Origin: Bacteroidales bacterium | Lineage (GTDB): Bacteria > Bacteroidota > Bacteroidia > Bacteroidales > Paludibacteraceae | NCBI GenBank assembly: GCA_900769035.1 | Contig: CAAGFD010000025.1 | Span: 1 to 6,834, forward strand | Direction: 5' to 3' | Length of the DNA: 6,834 nucleotides | Shown here: piece after piece, positions 1 through 6,520 of the stretch | Position numbering within the stretch: the stretch's first letter is position 1 | How the letters are laid out: every line of letters begins with the position of its first letter | The notes under the pieces: model-generated | Seen by the model: the letters and a program-made list of their open reading frames with translations, nothing else | Told to the model about the DNA's origin: nothing | Database searches by the model: none | Position numbers and translations under genes: made by a program

Positions 1-1
1 A

Positions 2-547
2 TTAGTTTTTCTTAAATGGTAAACCAAATTCACGTAAGAGAGCGTAACCTTCTTCATCAGTACGGGCAGAAGTAACGAAAGTAATGTTCATACCCAATAT
101 TTTGCTGATGCTATCGATATTAATTTCAGGGAAAATGATTTGTTCTGTGATACCGAGAGTATAGTTACCACGACCATCGAGTTTACCTTCGATACCTTTG
201 AAGTCGCGGATACGAGGAAGGGCGACTTTTACGAGTCTTTCGAGGAACTCATACATTTTCTTATCTCTAAGAGTTACTCTAACGCCCACCGGCATTTTTT
301 TACGGAGTTTGAAGTTAGAGATATCTTTTTTAGAGAGAGTTTGAACAGCTTTTTGACCTGTGATAGCGGTCATTTCGTTAATAGCTGTATCAATAATTTT
401 CTTATCGGCAACAGCGATACCGAGACCTTGGTTGAGCACAATTTTCTCGAGGCGAGGAACCTGCATAATGGTAGTATAACCAAATTCTTTAGTAAGAGCA
501 GGGATAATGCGCTCTTGATAATCTTTTTTAAGGCTTAAAGTATTCAT
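2..547 (-). CDS. rplE: 50S ribosomal protein L5 (uL5)
   Basis: Ribosomal protein L5 binds 5S rRNA and helix 84 of 23S rRNA in the central protuberance of the large subunit and contacts the P-site tRNA and S13. The 181-residue product has the usual family length. Family hallmarks are visible: VPRLEKIVLNQGLG (residues 30-43), the basic segment KLRKKMPVGVRVTLRDKKMYEF (80-101, shown here by its ends only as a landmark), LPRIRDFKG (110-118) and the C-terminal TDEEGYALLREFGLPF (163-178). The ATG shares one base with the TAA of rplX (TAATG), which suggests translational coupling. A purine-rich GGGGAGG lies 10 nt upstream, inside the last codons of rplX, and might act as a slightly distant ribosome-binding site. 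The TAA stop lies at 2-4, so the gene is complete. In the usual spc order rpsN follows, outside the window. Confidence 0.98.
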   Translation of the reverse strand: MNTLSLKKDYQERIIPALTKEFGYTTIMQVPRLEKIVLNQGLGIAVADKKIIDTAINEMTAITGQKAVQTLSKKDISNFKLRKKMPVGVRVTLRDKKMYEFLERLVKVALPRIRDFKGIEGKLDGRGNYTLGITEQIIFPEINIDSISKILGMNITFVTSARTDEEGYALLREFGLPFKKN

Positions 548-867
548 TATTTAATTTCCTCCCCTGATTTTTTAGCGAAGCGTACTAATTTACCTTGACC
601 ATTATCTCTTCTACCGATACGAGTAGGTTTACCAGTTTTAGGGTCAACAACGTTAAGGTTAGAGATATGGATAGGAGCTTCTTGTTTCACGATACCACCT
701 TGTGGATTTTTAGCATTAGGTTTAACAGATTTAGCAACCATGTTAAGACCTTCGACAATGGCGCGATTTTTATCGACGAGGACTTTAATAACGCGGCCTT
801 GTTGATTTTTGTCATCGCCTGCAATCACTTGCACCAAGTCACCTTTTTTTATGTGTAATTTACTCAT
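547..867 (-). CDS. rplX: 50S ribosomal protein L24 (uL24)
   Basis: L24 is an assembly-initiator protein that binds the 5' domain of 23S rRNA and sits near the peptide exit tunnel. The 106-residue product has a KOW motif at residues 7-34 (KKGDLVQVIAGDDKNQQG), followed by the family segments VEGLNMVAKSVKPN (38-51) and GGIVKQEAPIHISNL (57-71), then the basic IGRRDNGQGKLVRFAKKSGE. It lies 17 nt after rplN. That spacer has no Shine-Dalgarno. Its TAA stop overlaps the rplE start by one base. Length and motifs are normal for the family. Confidence 0.98.
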   Translation of the reverse strand: MSKLHIKKGDLVQVIAGDDKNQQGRVIKVLVDKNRAIVEGLNMVAKSVKPNAKNPQGGIVKQEAPIHISNLNVVDPKTGKPTRIGRRDNGQGKLVRFAKKSGEEIK

Positions 868-884
868 TGCTATAAGGATTAGAA

Positions 885-1250
885 TTAGAGCACCTCAGGT
901 GCGAGTGAAATAATTTTCATATTAGTAGCTCTTAATTCGCGAGCAACGGGGCCGAAGATACGGCTACCGCGAATTTCGCCGGCATTGTTAAGGAGCACGC
1001 AAGCGTTATCATCGAAACGGATATAAGAACCGTCAGCGCGGCGAATTTCTTTTTTGGTACGCACGATGACAGCCTTAGAAACGGCGCCTTTTTTAACTTC
1101 GCCTGAAGGGAGAGCAGATTTTACAGCGACAACAATGATGTCACCGACGGTGGCATAGCGTTTTCCGGTACCACCGAGAACGCGGATGCAGAGAACTTCC
1201 TTAGCGCCGGAGTTGTCTGCGACTTTTAATCTAGATTCTTGTTGTATCAT
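885..1250 (-). CDS. rplN: 50S ribosomal protein L14 (uL14)
   Basis: L14 binds 23S rRNA at the subunit interface, where it contacts L19 and 16S rRNA (intersubunit bridges), and is also the docking site of the silencing factor RsfS. The 121-residue product has the typical start MIQQESRLKVADNSGAK (1-17), the conserved core GDIIVVAVKSALPSGEVKKG (36-55) and the C-terminal GSRIFGPVARELR (95-107). It follows rpsQ after only 2 nt, so the two genes are probably translated in a coupled way. The leader has no Shine-Dalgarno. The protein is complete and ordinary. Confidence 0.98.
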   Translation of the reverse strand: MIQQESRLKVADNSGAKEVLCIRVLGGTGKRYATVGDIIVVAVKSALPSGEVKKGAVSKAVIVRTKKEIRRADGSYIRFDDNACVLLNNAGEIRGSRIFGPVARELRATNMKIISLAPEVL

Positions 1251-1252
1251 AA

Positions 1253-1510
1253 TTACTTAGCTCTTTCGATGATTTCTACTAATCTCCATCTTTTAGTTTT
1301 GCTTAGAGGGCGAGTTTCCATGATGCGAACGGTATCACCGATATTGCATTCATTTTTCTCGTCGTGAACATGGAATTTTTTCGTTTTATTTACGAATTTA
1401 CCATACATAGGGTGTTTTTCTTTCCATTTAACTGCAACAGTAATGGATTTATCCATTTTATTGCTAGAAACAACACCAATACGTTCTTTTCTAAAATTTC
1501 TTGTTTCCAT
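1253..1510 (-). CDS. rpsQ: 30S ribosomal protein S17 (uS17)
   Basis: S17 is an OB-fold primary binding protein of the 16S rRNA 5' domain, needed early in 30S assembly. The 85-residue product shows the family sequence from RKERIGVVSSNKMDKSITV (7-25) to the signature GDTVRIMETRPLSKTKRWRL (58-77). The insert KHPMYGKFVNKTKKFHVHDE (32-51) is the usual loop region. It follows rpmC after 12 nt and precedes rplN by 2 nt. No Shine-Dalgarno is visible before the ATG. Length and motifs are normal. Confidence 0.98.
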   Translation of the reverse strand: METRNFRKERIGVVSSNKMDKSITVAVKWKEKHPMYGKFVNKTKKFHVHDEKNECNIGDTVRIMETRPLSKTKRWRLVEIIERAK

Positions 1511-1522
1511 CAGGATAAATGA

Positions 1523-1717
1523 TTATTGTTGGTTATTACGTTGAGTTAAGATAGTTTCCATACGTGCAATAGTACGGCGAGTTTCTCTAATAAGAGAAGG
1601 GTTCTCAAGAGGAGCGATAGCGTGGTTAAGGACCAAGCGGTTAAGGTTTTGACGCTCTTCAGCTAATCTTTCCACGAGCTCGTTTGTAGTGAGTTCTTTA
1701 ATTTCTTTTGCTTTCAT
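1523..1717 (-). CDS. rpmC: 50S ribosomal protein L29 (uL29)
   Basis: L29 is a small helical protein at the exit-tunnel rim next to L23, forming part of the docking area for nascent-chain factors. The 64-residue product has the two-helix pattern of the family: KAKEIKELTTNELVERLAEE (2-21), a middle segment NLNRLVLNHAIAPLENPSLI (24-43), and the second helix RETRRTIARMETILTQR (44-60). It starts 5 nt after rplP and lies 12 nt before rpsQ, in the conserved rplP-rpmC-rpsQ order. There is no Shine-Dalgarno in the leader. Confidence 0.97.
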   Translation of the reverse strand: MKAKEIKELTTNELVERLAEERQNLNRLVLNHAIAPLENPSLIRETRRTIARMETILTQRNNQQ

Positions 1718-1722
1718 AACTA

Positions 1723-2154
1723 TTACACATTAAAGGATTCATCATAGTCGCGACGAACGACGAATTTAGTAGTAACAGGAAGTTTTTGAGCAGCGAGGCG
1801 AAGAGCTTCTTTAGCTACATCGAAAGGCACGCCTTCAACTTCAATAATCATTCTACCTGGGGTAACAGGAGCAACGAAACCTTCAGGAGAACCTTTACCT
1901 TTACCCATACGGACTTCGGCAGGTTTTTTAGTAATAGGTTTATCCGGGAAGATACGAATCCAGATTTGACCTTGACGTTGCATATAACGAGTTACAGCTA
2001 CACGGGCAGCTTCGATTTGACGGCCTGTAATCCACTTAGACTCAAGAGATTTGATACCGAAAGAACCGAATGCCAGTTGGTTACCGCGTTGGGCGAAACC
2101 TTTCATACGCCCTTTTTGCTGTCTTCTAAATTTTGTCTTTTTAGGTTGTAACAT
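1723..2154 (-). CDS. rplP: 50S ribosomal protein L16 (uL16)
   Basis: L16 is a late-assembling protein next to the A-site tRNA and the peptidyl-transferase centre; it organises 23S rRNA helices there and supports tRNA accommodation. The 143-residue product shows MLQPKKTKFRRQQKGRMKG (1-19), GIKSLESKWITGRQIEAAR (33-51) and DKPITKKPAEVRMGKGKGSP (71-90). Arg82 in VRMGKGKG aligns with the arginine hydroxylated in E. coli L16 (Arg81); whether it is modified here cannot be told. The C-terminus is a few residues longer than the E. coli protein. It follows rpsC after 28 nt of AT-rich spacer and precedes rpmC by 5 nt. Confidence 0.98.
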   Translation of the reverse strand: MLQPKKTKFRRQQKGRMKGFAQRGNQLAFGSFGIKSLESKWITGRQIEAARVAVTRYMQRQGQIWIRIFPDKPITKKPAEVRMGKGKGSPEGFVAPVTPGRMIIEVEGVPFDVAKEALRLAAQKLPVTTKFVVRRDYDESFNV

Positions 2155-2182
2155 AATCTGATTAATTCAAATTCTTTACTAG

Positions 2183-2902
2183 TTATTTTTTATTACGTTT
2201 GAAGTTTCTGCCACGACGGTCACCATTAGGGCGGTTATTTTCTTTAGTAGCGGTAAATTGAGGAGCGAGGTCTCTTTTACCGTAAACTTCACCGCGGCAG
2301 ATCCAGACTTTGATACCGATGATACCCACTTTAGTGAGGGCTTCAGCGTGGCAATAATCGATGTCGGCACGGAAAGTATGGAGAGGAGTACGACCTTCTT
2401 TATACATTTCAGAGCGAGCCATTTCGGCGCCATTAAGACGGCCTGAAACGAGAACTTTGATACCTTCAGCGCCCATTCTCATAGCGGAAGCAATAGCCAT
2501 TTTAACGGCGCGACGGTAAGCGATTTTGCCTTCAACTTGACGAGCGATGTTATTAGCTACGATAACGGCGTCAAGGTCAGGATGTTTCACTTCGAAGATA
2601 TTAATTTGAACATCTTTCTTAGTGATTTTCTTCAATTCTTCTTTTAACTTATCAACCTCTTGTCCATTCTTTCCGATAATCATACCGGGGCGAGAAGTAC
2701 AGACAGTAATAGTAACAAGTTTTAATGTACGTTCAATAACGATTCTAGATAGACTGGTTTTCGCAAGACGGGCATTGAGATATTTACGAATTTTGTAGTC
2801 TTCGAGTAATGTATCGCCATAATTGTCTCCACCATACCAGTTAGAATCCCAACCGCGGATAATGCCAAGGCGGTTGCTAATAGGATTAGTTTTCTGTCCC
2901 AT
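2183..2902 (-). CDS. rpsC: 30S ribosomal protein S3 (uS3)
   Basis: S3 lies at the head of the 30S subunit at the mRNA entry tunnel, where with S4 and S5 it contributes to mRNA unwinding. The 239-residue product starts MGQKTNPISNRLGIIRGWDS. It has a type II KH domain with the GxxG loop in IIGKNG (75-80) and the C-terminal S3 domain with GRLNGAEMARSE (154-165) and RTPLHTFRADIDYC (171-184). A Lys/Arg/Asn-rich tail (about 207-239) is longer than in the shortest homologues but is normal for Bacteroidota from memory. The ATG lies inside the end of rplV, 17 nt before the rplV coding region ends, in another frame. Re-initiation after rplV is therefore plausible, and no Shine-Dalgarno is seen. Confidence 0.98.
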   Translation of the reverse strand: MGQKTNPISNRLGIIRGWDSNWYGGDNYGDTLLEDYKIRKYLNARLAKTSLSRIVIERTLKLVTITVCTSRPGMIIGKNGQEVDKLKEELKKITKKDVQINIFEVKHPDLDAVIVANNIARQVEGKIAYRRAVKMAIASAMRMGAEGIKVLVSGRLNGAEMARSEMYKEGRTPLHTFRADIDYCHAEALTKVGIIGIKVWICRGEVYGKRDLAPQFTATKENNRPNGDRRGRNFKRNKK

Positions 2903-3314
2903 CTTGGTTAGTCTTATTTTGGTTATTTAAAGTATCAACGAAAATAGTTACGTGATTAGAGCGTTTACGGATGCGGTATCCGCGGCCTTGAGGGGCAGTG
3001 CGGAGTCTTTTGAGCATACCGGCTCCATCCACATAAATTTTAGTTACATATAAAGTTTGGTTTTCTGCTTTATCTCCGGTTTTTTGTTCCCAGTTAGAGA
3101 TAGCAGAGCGGAGTAATTTCTCCACTTTTTCAGAAGCTTCTTTTTTGGAGTATCTAAGCGTACTGAGAGCTTTATTAACTTCCATACCGCGGATCATATC
3201 AGCCACGAGGCGCATTTTGCGGGGAGAAGTTGGCACGTTATTCAGTTTAGCGAAGTACTGGGTTTTCAAGCTTTCTTTTCTTATATCGGCTGAATTTTTC
3301 TTTCTTGCACCCAT
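2886..3314 (-). CDS. rplV: 50S ribosomal protein L22 (uL22)
   Basis: L22 contacts all domains of 23S rRNA, and its long beta-hairpin lines the peptide exit tunnel at the constriction. I chose the ATG at 3314-3312, giving 142 residues starting MGARKKNSADIRKESLKTQY, because Bacteroides L22 starts this way. An in-frame TTG four codons upstream (3326) would add only MKYQ and is unlikely. Core motifs are NNVPTSPRKMRLVADMIRG (25-43) and the tunnel hairpin LKRLRTAPQGRGYRIRKRSN (101-120), the region where macrolide-resistance changes arise in other species. The tail after VTIFV (122-126) is polar and low in complexity and carries the 17-nt overlap with rpsC. A 52-nt AT-rich spacer separates it from rpsS. 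Confidence 0.97.
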   Translation of the reverse strand: MGARKKNSADIRKESLKTQYFAKLNNVPTSPRKMRLVADMIRGMEVNKALSTLRYSKKEASEKVEKLLRSAISNWEQKTGDKAENQTLYVTKIYVDGAGMLKRLRTAPQGRGYRIRKRSNHVTIFVDTLNNQNKTNQDGTEN

Positions 3315-3366
3315 TTGATATTTCAAATTTTATAATTTACACAATAAATTTAAACGGTAACATCAA

Positions 3367-3633
3367 TTATTTCTTCTTACCGCCATGACCACGGAAAGTA
3401 CGTGTTGGTGAGAATTCACCTAGTTTATGACCGACCATATTTTCGGTGATATAAACAGGGATAAATTTATTTCCGTTATGAACTGCAATAGTATGCCCTA
3501 CAAAGTCTGGTGAAATCATAGAGGCGCGGGCCCAAGTTTTAACTACAACTTTTTTACCAGATTCATTCATATCGAGAACTTTTTTCTCGAGTTTCAGGTT
3601 AATGTAGGGTCCTTTTTTTAATGAACGACTCAT
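3367..3633 (-). CDS. rpsS: 30S ribosomal protein S19 (uS19)
   Basis: S19 sits in the head of the 30S subunit, binds 16S rRNA with S13 and S14, and forms an intersubunit bridge near the A and P sites. The 88-residue product begins MSRSLKKGPYINLKLEKKVL and contains the family block VKTWARASMISPDFVGHTIA (31-50), followed by VHNGNKFIPVYITENMVGHK (51-70) and LGEFSPTRTFRGHGGKKK (71-88). Length and sequence are normal. It follows rplB after 26 nt without a Shine-Dalgarno, and rplV follows after the 52-nt spacer. Confidence 0.98.
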   Translation of the reverse strand: MSRSLKKGPYINLKLEKKVLDMNESGKKVVVKTWARASMISPDFVGHTIAVHNGNKFIPVYITENMVGHKLGEFSPTRTFRGHGGKKK

Positions 3634-3659
3634 AATTTAAACTGTTCTTTTAAGGGTTA

Positions 3660-4487
<828 letters not shown>

Positions 4488-4496
4488 TATTTAATA

Positions 4497-4787
4497 TTAA
4501 ATGTTGCTATAAAAATCTATTTTATCTCCATCTTTAAGGGTAACGATAGCTTTTTTATAAGAAGCTGTCATACCATTAATTAGTCCGCTCTTAGTGTAGC
4601 GGCTTTTCTTTTTACCGTGATAGTTTGATGTATTAACTTTGATTACGGTAACGTTATAGAAATCCTCAACGGCTTTCTTAATTTCGAGTTTATTTGCAGA
4701 GCCGGATACTCTAAAGCATACGCGATTATATTTCTCGCTAATCTGAGTCATTTTCTCAGTTACGATTGGTTTGATTATTATTGCCAT
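4497..4787 (-). CDS. rplW: 50S ribosomal protein L23 (uL23)
   Basis: L23 lies at the exit of the peptide tunnel and is the main docking site for trigger factor and the signal recognition particle. The 96-residue product begins MAIIIKPIVTEKM; Glu11 in VTEK aligns with E. coli Glu18, the trigger-factor contact. ANKLEIKKAVEDFYNVTVIK (31-50) is the family core and KKAIVTLKDGDKIDFY (78-93) the C-terminal strand. It is the only gene in the window with a textbook Shine-Dalgarno, placed directly on the rplD stop codon, 11 nt after rplD ends. The neighbouring rplB start lies 9 nt downstream of its stop. Confidence 0.98.
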   Translation of the reverse strand: MAIIIKPIVTEKMTQISEKYNRVCFRVSGSANKLEIKKAVEDFYNVTVIKVNTSNYHGKKKSRYTKSGLINGMTASYKKAIVTLKDGDKIDFYSNI

Positions 4788-4801
4788 AGTGTACCTCCTT
4801 A
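4788..4801 (-). promoter_or_regulatory. Strong Shine-Dalgarno of rplW overlapping the rplD stop codon
   Basis: Read on the minus strand the junction is TAAGGAGGTACACTATG: the rplD TAA supplies the first bases of AAGGAGGT, and the rplW ATG follows after five bases (ACACT). This is an essentially perfect complement to the anti-Shine-Dalgarno at optimal spacing. The other leaders in the window are AT-rich and lack it, apart from the distant GGGGAGG before rplE and a weak GAGAAG before rplD. Confidence 0.85.
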
Positions 4802-5431
4802 GTCAATATTAAAATGAGAATCGATAGCTGCAAGAGTAGCTTCCGGTATGAGGAGAGCATTGCAGTTAAGGATTGAATAAGTATTTAACTCTGAAACGGT
4901 TATAACATTTGCACGTCTTATATTTCTAGCTGACAAATATAGAGAATTGTTATTTTCCGGAACAACAACTAACACTTTTTTGTCGCCAATTTTAAGACTA
5001 TTAACCATTTGTACGAAATTTTTAGTTTTTGGTGATTCAAAGTTGATATTATCAACAACCACAATCTCACTATTGTTTGCTTTGTATGTTAAAGCAGACT
5101 TACGAGCGAGGCGTTTTAGTTTTTTATTCAATTTGAATTCATAGTCGCGTGGTTTAGGACCGAAAACGCGAGCACCACCTACGAGTACAGGTGAGTTGAT
5201 ATCACCGCGGCGAGCACCGCCACCACCTTTTTGACGTCCGAGTTTTTTGGTAGAACCTGAGATTTCGGAACGTTCTTTAGATTTGTGAGTACCTTGACGT
5301 TGGTTAGCCAAATATTGTTTAACATCTAAATAGATTGCGTGATCATTTGGCTCAATACCGAAAATAGAATCGTTTAATGTAACTTTTCTTCCGGTGTCTT
5401 CTCCTTTGATATTATATACACTAAGTTCCAT
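4799..5431 (-). CDS. rplD: 50S ribosomal protein L4 (uL4)
   Basis: L4 is an early 50S assembly protein whose long loop reaches into the peptide exit tunnel opposite L22. In E. coli it also represses its own S10 operon by binding the mRNA leader. The 210-residue product has the tunnel loop at about residues 44-97, with QGTHKSKERSEISGSTKKLG (46-65) and GGGGARRGDINSPVLVGGAR (69-88), then the globular part RDYEFKLNKKLKRLARKSAL (95-114) and a less conserved C-terminal half. The ATG lies 2 nt after the rplC stop. A GAGAAG purine run about 6 nt upstream is a weak ribosome-binding candidate. Whether L4 autoregulates here is unknown; the spacers flanking rpsJ are possible targets. Confidence 0.98.
   Translation of the reverse strand: MELSVYNIKGEDTGRKVTLNDSIFGIEPNDHAIYLDVKQYLANQRQGTHKSKERSEISGSTKKLGRQKGGGGARRGDINSPVLVGGARVFGPKPRDYEFKLNKKLKRLARKSALTYKANNSEIVVVDNINFESPKTKNFVQMVNSLKIGDKKVLVVVPENNNSLYLSARNIRRANVITVSELNTYSILNCNALLIPEATLAAIDSHFNID
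4934..4965 (-). promoter_or_regulatory. Possible Bacteroides-type promoter inside rplD
   Basis: On the minus strand TATATTTG (4941-4934) matches the Bacteroidota -7 consensus TAnnTTTG exactly. A TTG, preceded by G instead of T, lies 21 nt upstream (ending at 4963), fitting the -33 element TTTG in three of four bases. Transcription would start about 130 nt before the rplD stop and serve rplW and the genes after it. The match lies in coding sequence and may be chance; a second -7 match at 4001-4008 has no -33 partner. Confidence 0.2.
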
Positions 5432-5433
5432 TA

Positions 5434-6054
5434 TTACTTCTCAATTAAAACGATTGAACCTTTACATCCGGGAACAGAACCTTTTACGAGGAGTAAGTTG
5501 TGCTCCGGCATAATTTTAATCACTTGGAGGTTTTGCATAGTAACGCGGTCGCCACCAGTACGGCCAGCCATACGCATACCTTTAACAACCTTAGAAGGGA
5601 AGGAAGAAGCGCCGAGTGAACCCGGAGCGCGGAGACGGTTATGTTGACCGTGAGTAGATTGACCTACACCACCGAATCCGTGGCGTTTAACAACGCCTTG
5701 AAATCCTTTACCTTTAGAAGTACCGATAACGTCGACCCAATCAGACTCTTCGAATACTGAGTCAACGGTAAGTGCATCGCCCAATTTCAATTCACCTTGG
5801 AATCCTTTGAATTCAACAAGATTACGTTTAGGAGTAGTGCCCGATGCTGCAAAATGTCCTTTTTCTGCCTTGTTGGTGTGTTTCTCAGTTTTATCTTCGA
5901 AACCGAGTTGAACGGCTTCGTAACCATCTTTTTCGATAGTTTTGATTTGAGTAACAACGCAAGGACCTACTTCAATAACTGTGCATGGAAGTAATTTTCC
6001 ATCAGCATTGAATACGGAAGTCATTCCGATTTTTTTTCCAATTAATCCTGGCAT
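5434..6054 (-). CDS. rplC: 50S ribosomal protein L3 (uL3)
   Basis: L3 binds near the 3' end of 23S rRNA, is one of the first proteins in 50S assembly, and sends a loop close to the peptidyl-transferase centre. The 206-residue product shows MPGLIGKKIGMTSVFNADGK (1-20), the core VIGTSKGKGFQGVVKRHGFG (109-128) and the central extension THGQHNRLRAPGSLG (134-148). In GMRMAGRTGGDRVT (159-172), Arg165 stands where E. coli has Gln150, the residue methylated by PrmB, so this modification should be absent; many bacteria have Arg here. The gene follows rpsJ after an 88-nt spacer that can fold, and precedes rplD by 2 nt. Confidence 0.98.
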   Translation of the reverse strand: MPGLIGKKIGMTSVFNADGKLLPCTVIEVGPCVVTQIKTIEKDGYEAVQLGFEDKTEKHTNKAEKGHFAASGTTPKRNLVEFKGFQGELKLGDALTVDSVFEESDWVDVIGTSKGKGFQGVVKRHGFGGVGQSTHGQHNRLRAPGSLGASSFPSKVVKGMRMAGRTGGDRVTMQNLQVIKIMPEHNLLLVKGSVPGCKGSIVLIEK

Positions 6055-6083
6055 TTTAATAATTATTTATTAGTTATCAATTG

Positions 6084-6117
6084 GCTTGGCATTGGCTCCG
6101 GGTAAAGCGTACCAAGC
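6084..6117 (-). promoter_or_regulatory. Candidate structured RNA element in the rpsJ-rplC spacer
   Basis: In minus-strand RNA, GCUUGGUA (6117-6110) can pair with UGCCAAGC (6091-6084): eight pairs including one G-U. Inside it, CUUU and GGAG around an ACCC loop can form a second small helix. The element is much richer in G and C than the AT-rich flanks and lies about 30 nt upstream of the rplC start, with three TTGGC copies (6081-6095, plus strand) in the 3' arm region. It could be a leader bound by an operon-encoded protein such as L3 or L4. This is an inference from position and foldability; no match to a known RNA family was made. Confidence 0.4.
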
Positions 6118-6142
6118 TTTGAAAAAATTATATTTTAAAAAA

Positions 6143-6451
6143 TTAATCTACTTTAATTTCCACTTCAACACCTGAAGGAAGTTCGAGTTTCATAAGAGCG
6201 TCTACTGTTTTGCTGGTAGAGCTATAGATATCGATAAGGCGTTTGAATGAAGATAATTGGTATTGTTCGCGTGATTTTTTGTTAACGAAAGTAGATCTGT
6301 TAACTGTAAAAATACGGCGGTGAGTAGGGAGTGGAATTGGACCTGATACTGTAGCGCCTGTTGCTTTTACTGTGCGAACGATTTTTTCGGCTGATTTATC
6401 AACCAAGTTGTGATCGTAAGATTTTAATTTGATACGAATTTTTTGACTCAT
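6143..6451 (-). CDS. rpsJ: 30S ribosomal protein S10 / transcription antitermination factor NusE (uS10)
   Basis: S10 is a late-binding protein of the 30S head. As NusE it pairs with NusB in antitermination on rRNA operons and links the ribosome to NusG. The 102-residue product begins MSQKIRIKLKSYDHNLVDKS and contains the conserved ATGATVSGPIPLPTHRRIF (30-48) and TVNRSTFVNKKSREQYQLSS (49-68), followed by RLIDIYSSTSKTVDALMKLE (71-90). Length is normal for the family. It is separated from fusA by 81 nt holding a perfect inverted repeat and from rplC by 88 nt, so it is flanked by the two longest spacers of the window. No Shine-Dalgarno precedes the ATG; a short AT palindrome lies 5 nt upstream. 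Confidence 0.98.
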   Translation of the reverse strand: MSQKIRIKLKSYDHNLVDKSAEKIVRTVKATGATVSGPIPLPTHRRIFTVNRSTFVNKKSREQYQLSSFKRLIDIYSSTSKTVDALMKLELPSGVEVEIKVD

Positions 6452-6456
6452 GATAA

Positions 6457-6471
6457 TTATTAAGTTAATAA
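6457..6471. repeat. AT-only palindrome just upstream of rpsJ start
   Basis: TTATTAA and TTAATAA are exact reverse complements around one central base, 5 nt upstream of the rpsJ ATG. As RNA it could form only a weak 5-bp hairpin. In a spacer this rich in A and T it may be chance. It is recorded because it lies where the ribosome would land. Confidence 0.4.
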
Positions 6472-6482
6472 ATTATTATAAT

Positions 6483-6520
6483 GTGTAGTGGATTAAGAGT
6501 CATTCGCTAATCCACTACAC
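6483..6520. repeat. Perfect 13-bp inverted repeat with 12-nt loop in the fusA-rpsJ spacer
   Basis: The arms GTGTAGTGGATTA (6483-6495) and TAATCCACTACAC (6508-6520) are exact reverse complements, separated by 12 nt. In minus-strand RNA they would form a 13-bp stem with five G-C pairs, beginning 12 nt after the fusA stop and ending 31 nt before the rpsJ start. No U-run follows the stem on either strand, so it does not look like a standard intrinsic terminator. It could be an attenuator, a processing or stability element between the str and S10 halves, a ribosomal-protein binding site, or a DNA operator. The function is inferred from position only. Confidence 0.85.

Noticed and set aside
140..538. 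Open reading frame of 132 codons on the plus strand, antisense to rplE
   Set aside because: It lies wholly within rplE, resembles no family I know, and has the composition expected of a reverse-complement shadow of a conserved gene.
1786..2151. Open reading frame of 121 codons on the plus strand, antisense to rplP
   Set aside because: It is a shadow of the conserved rplP codons, with no recognisable protein motif and no independent start signal.
2179..2433. Minus-strand frame of 84 codons inside rpsC
   Set aside because: It overlaps the S3 C-terminal half in another frame and has no recognisable product; rpsC is plainly the real gene.
3315..3326. Upstream TTG start for rplV adding four residues
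   Set aside because: The ATG at 3314 gives the MGARKK start seen in Bacteroides L22, and neither start has a Shine-Dalgarno that would favour TTG.
3315..3366. AT-rich rpsS-rplV spacer as promoter or hairpin
   Set aside because: The nearest -7 match has the wrong spacing (one base too many between TA and TTTG), and the only hairpin, AATTTA-TTGTG-TAAATT, has no G-C pairs in its stem.
6118..6142. T-runs after the rpsJ stop read as a terminator or as a TAnnTTTG promoter
   Set aside because: No GC-rich stem precedes the T-runs. The promoter-like TATAATTTTTT lacks the final G and has no TTTG at the -33 distance.
6483..6520. Inverted repeat read as a rho-independent terminator of fusA
   Set aside because: No U-run follows the stem on the minus strand (ATTATAATAATTT comes next), and a complete stop before an essential operon without a clear new promoter is unlikely.
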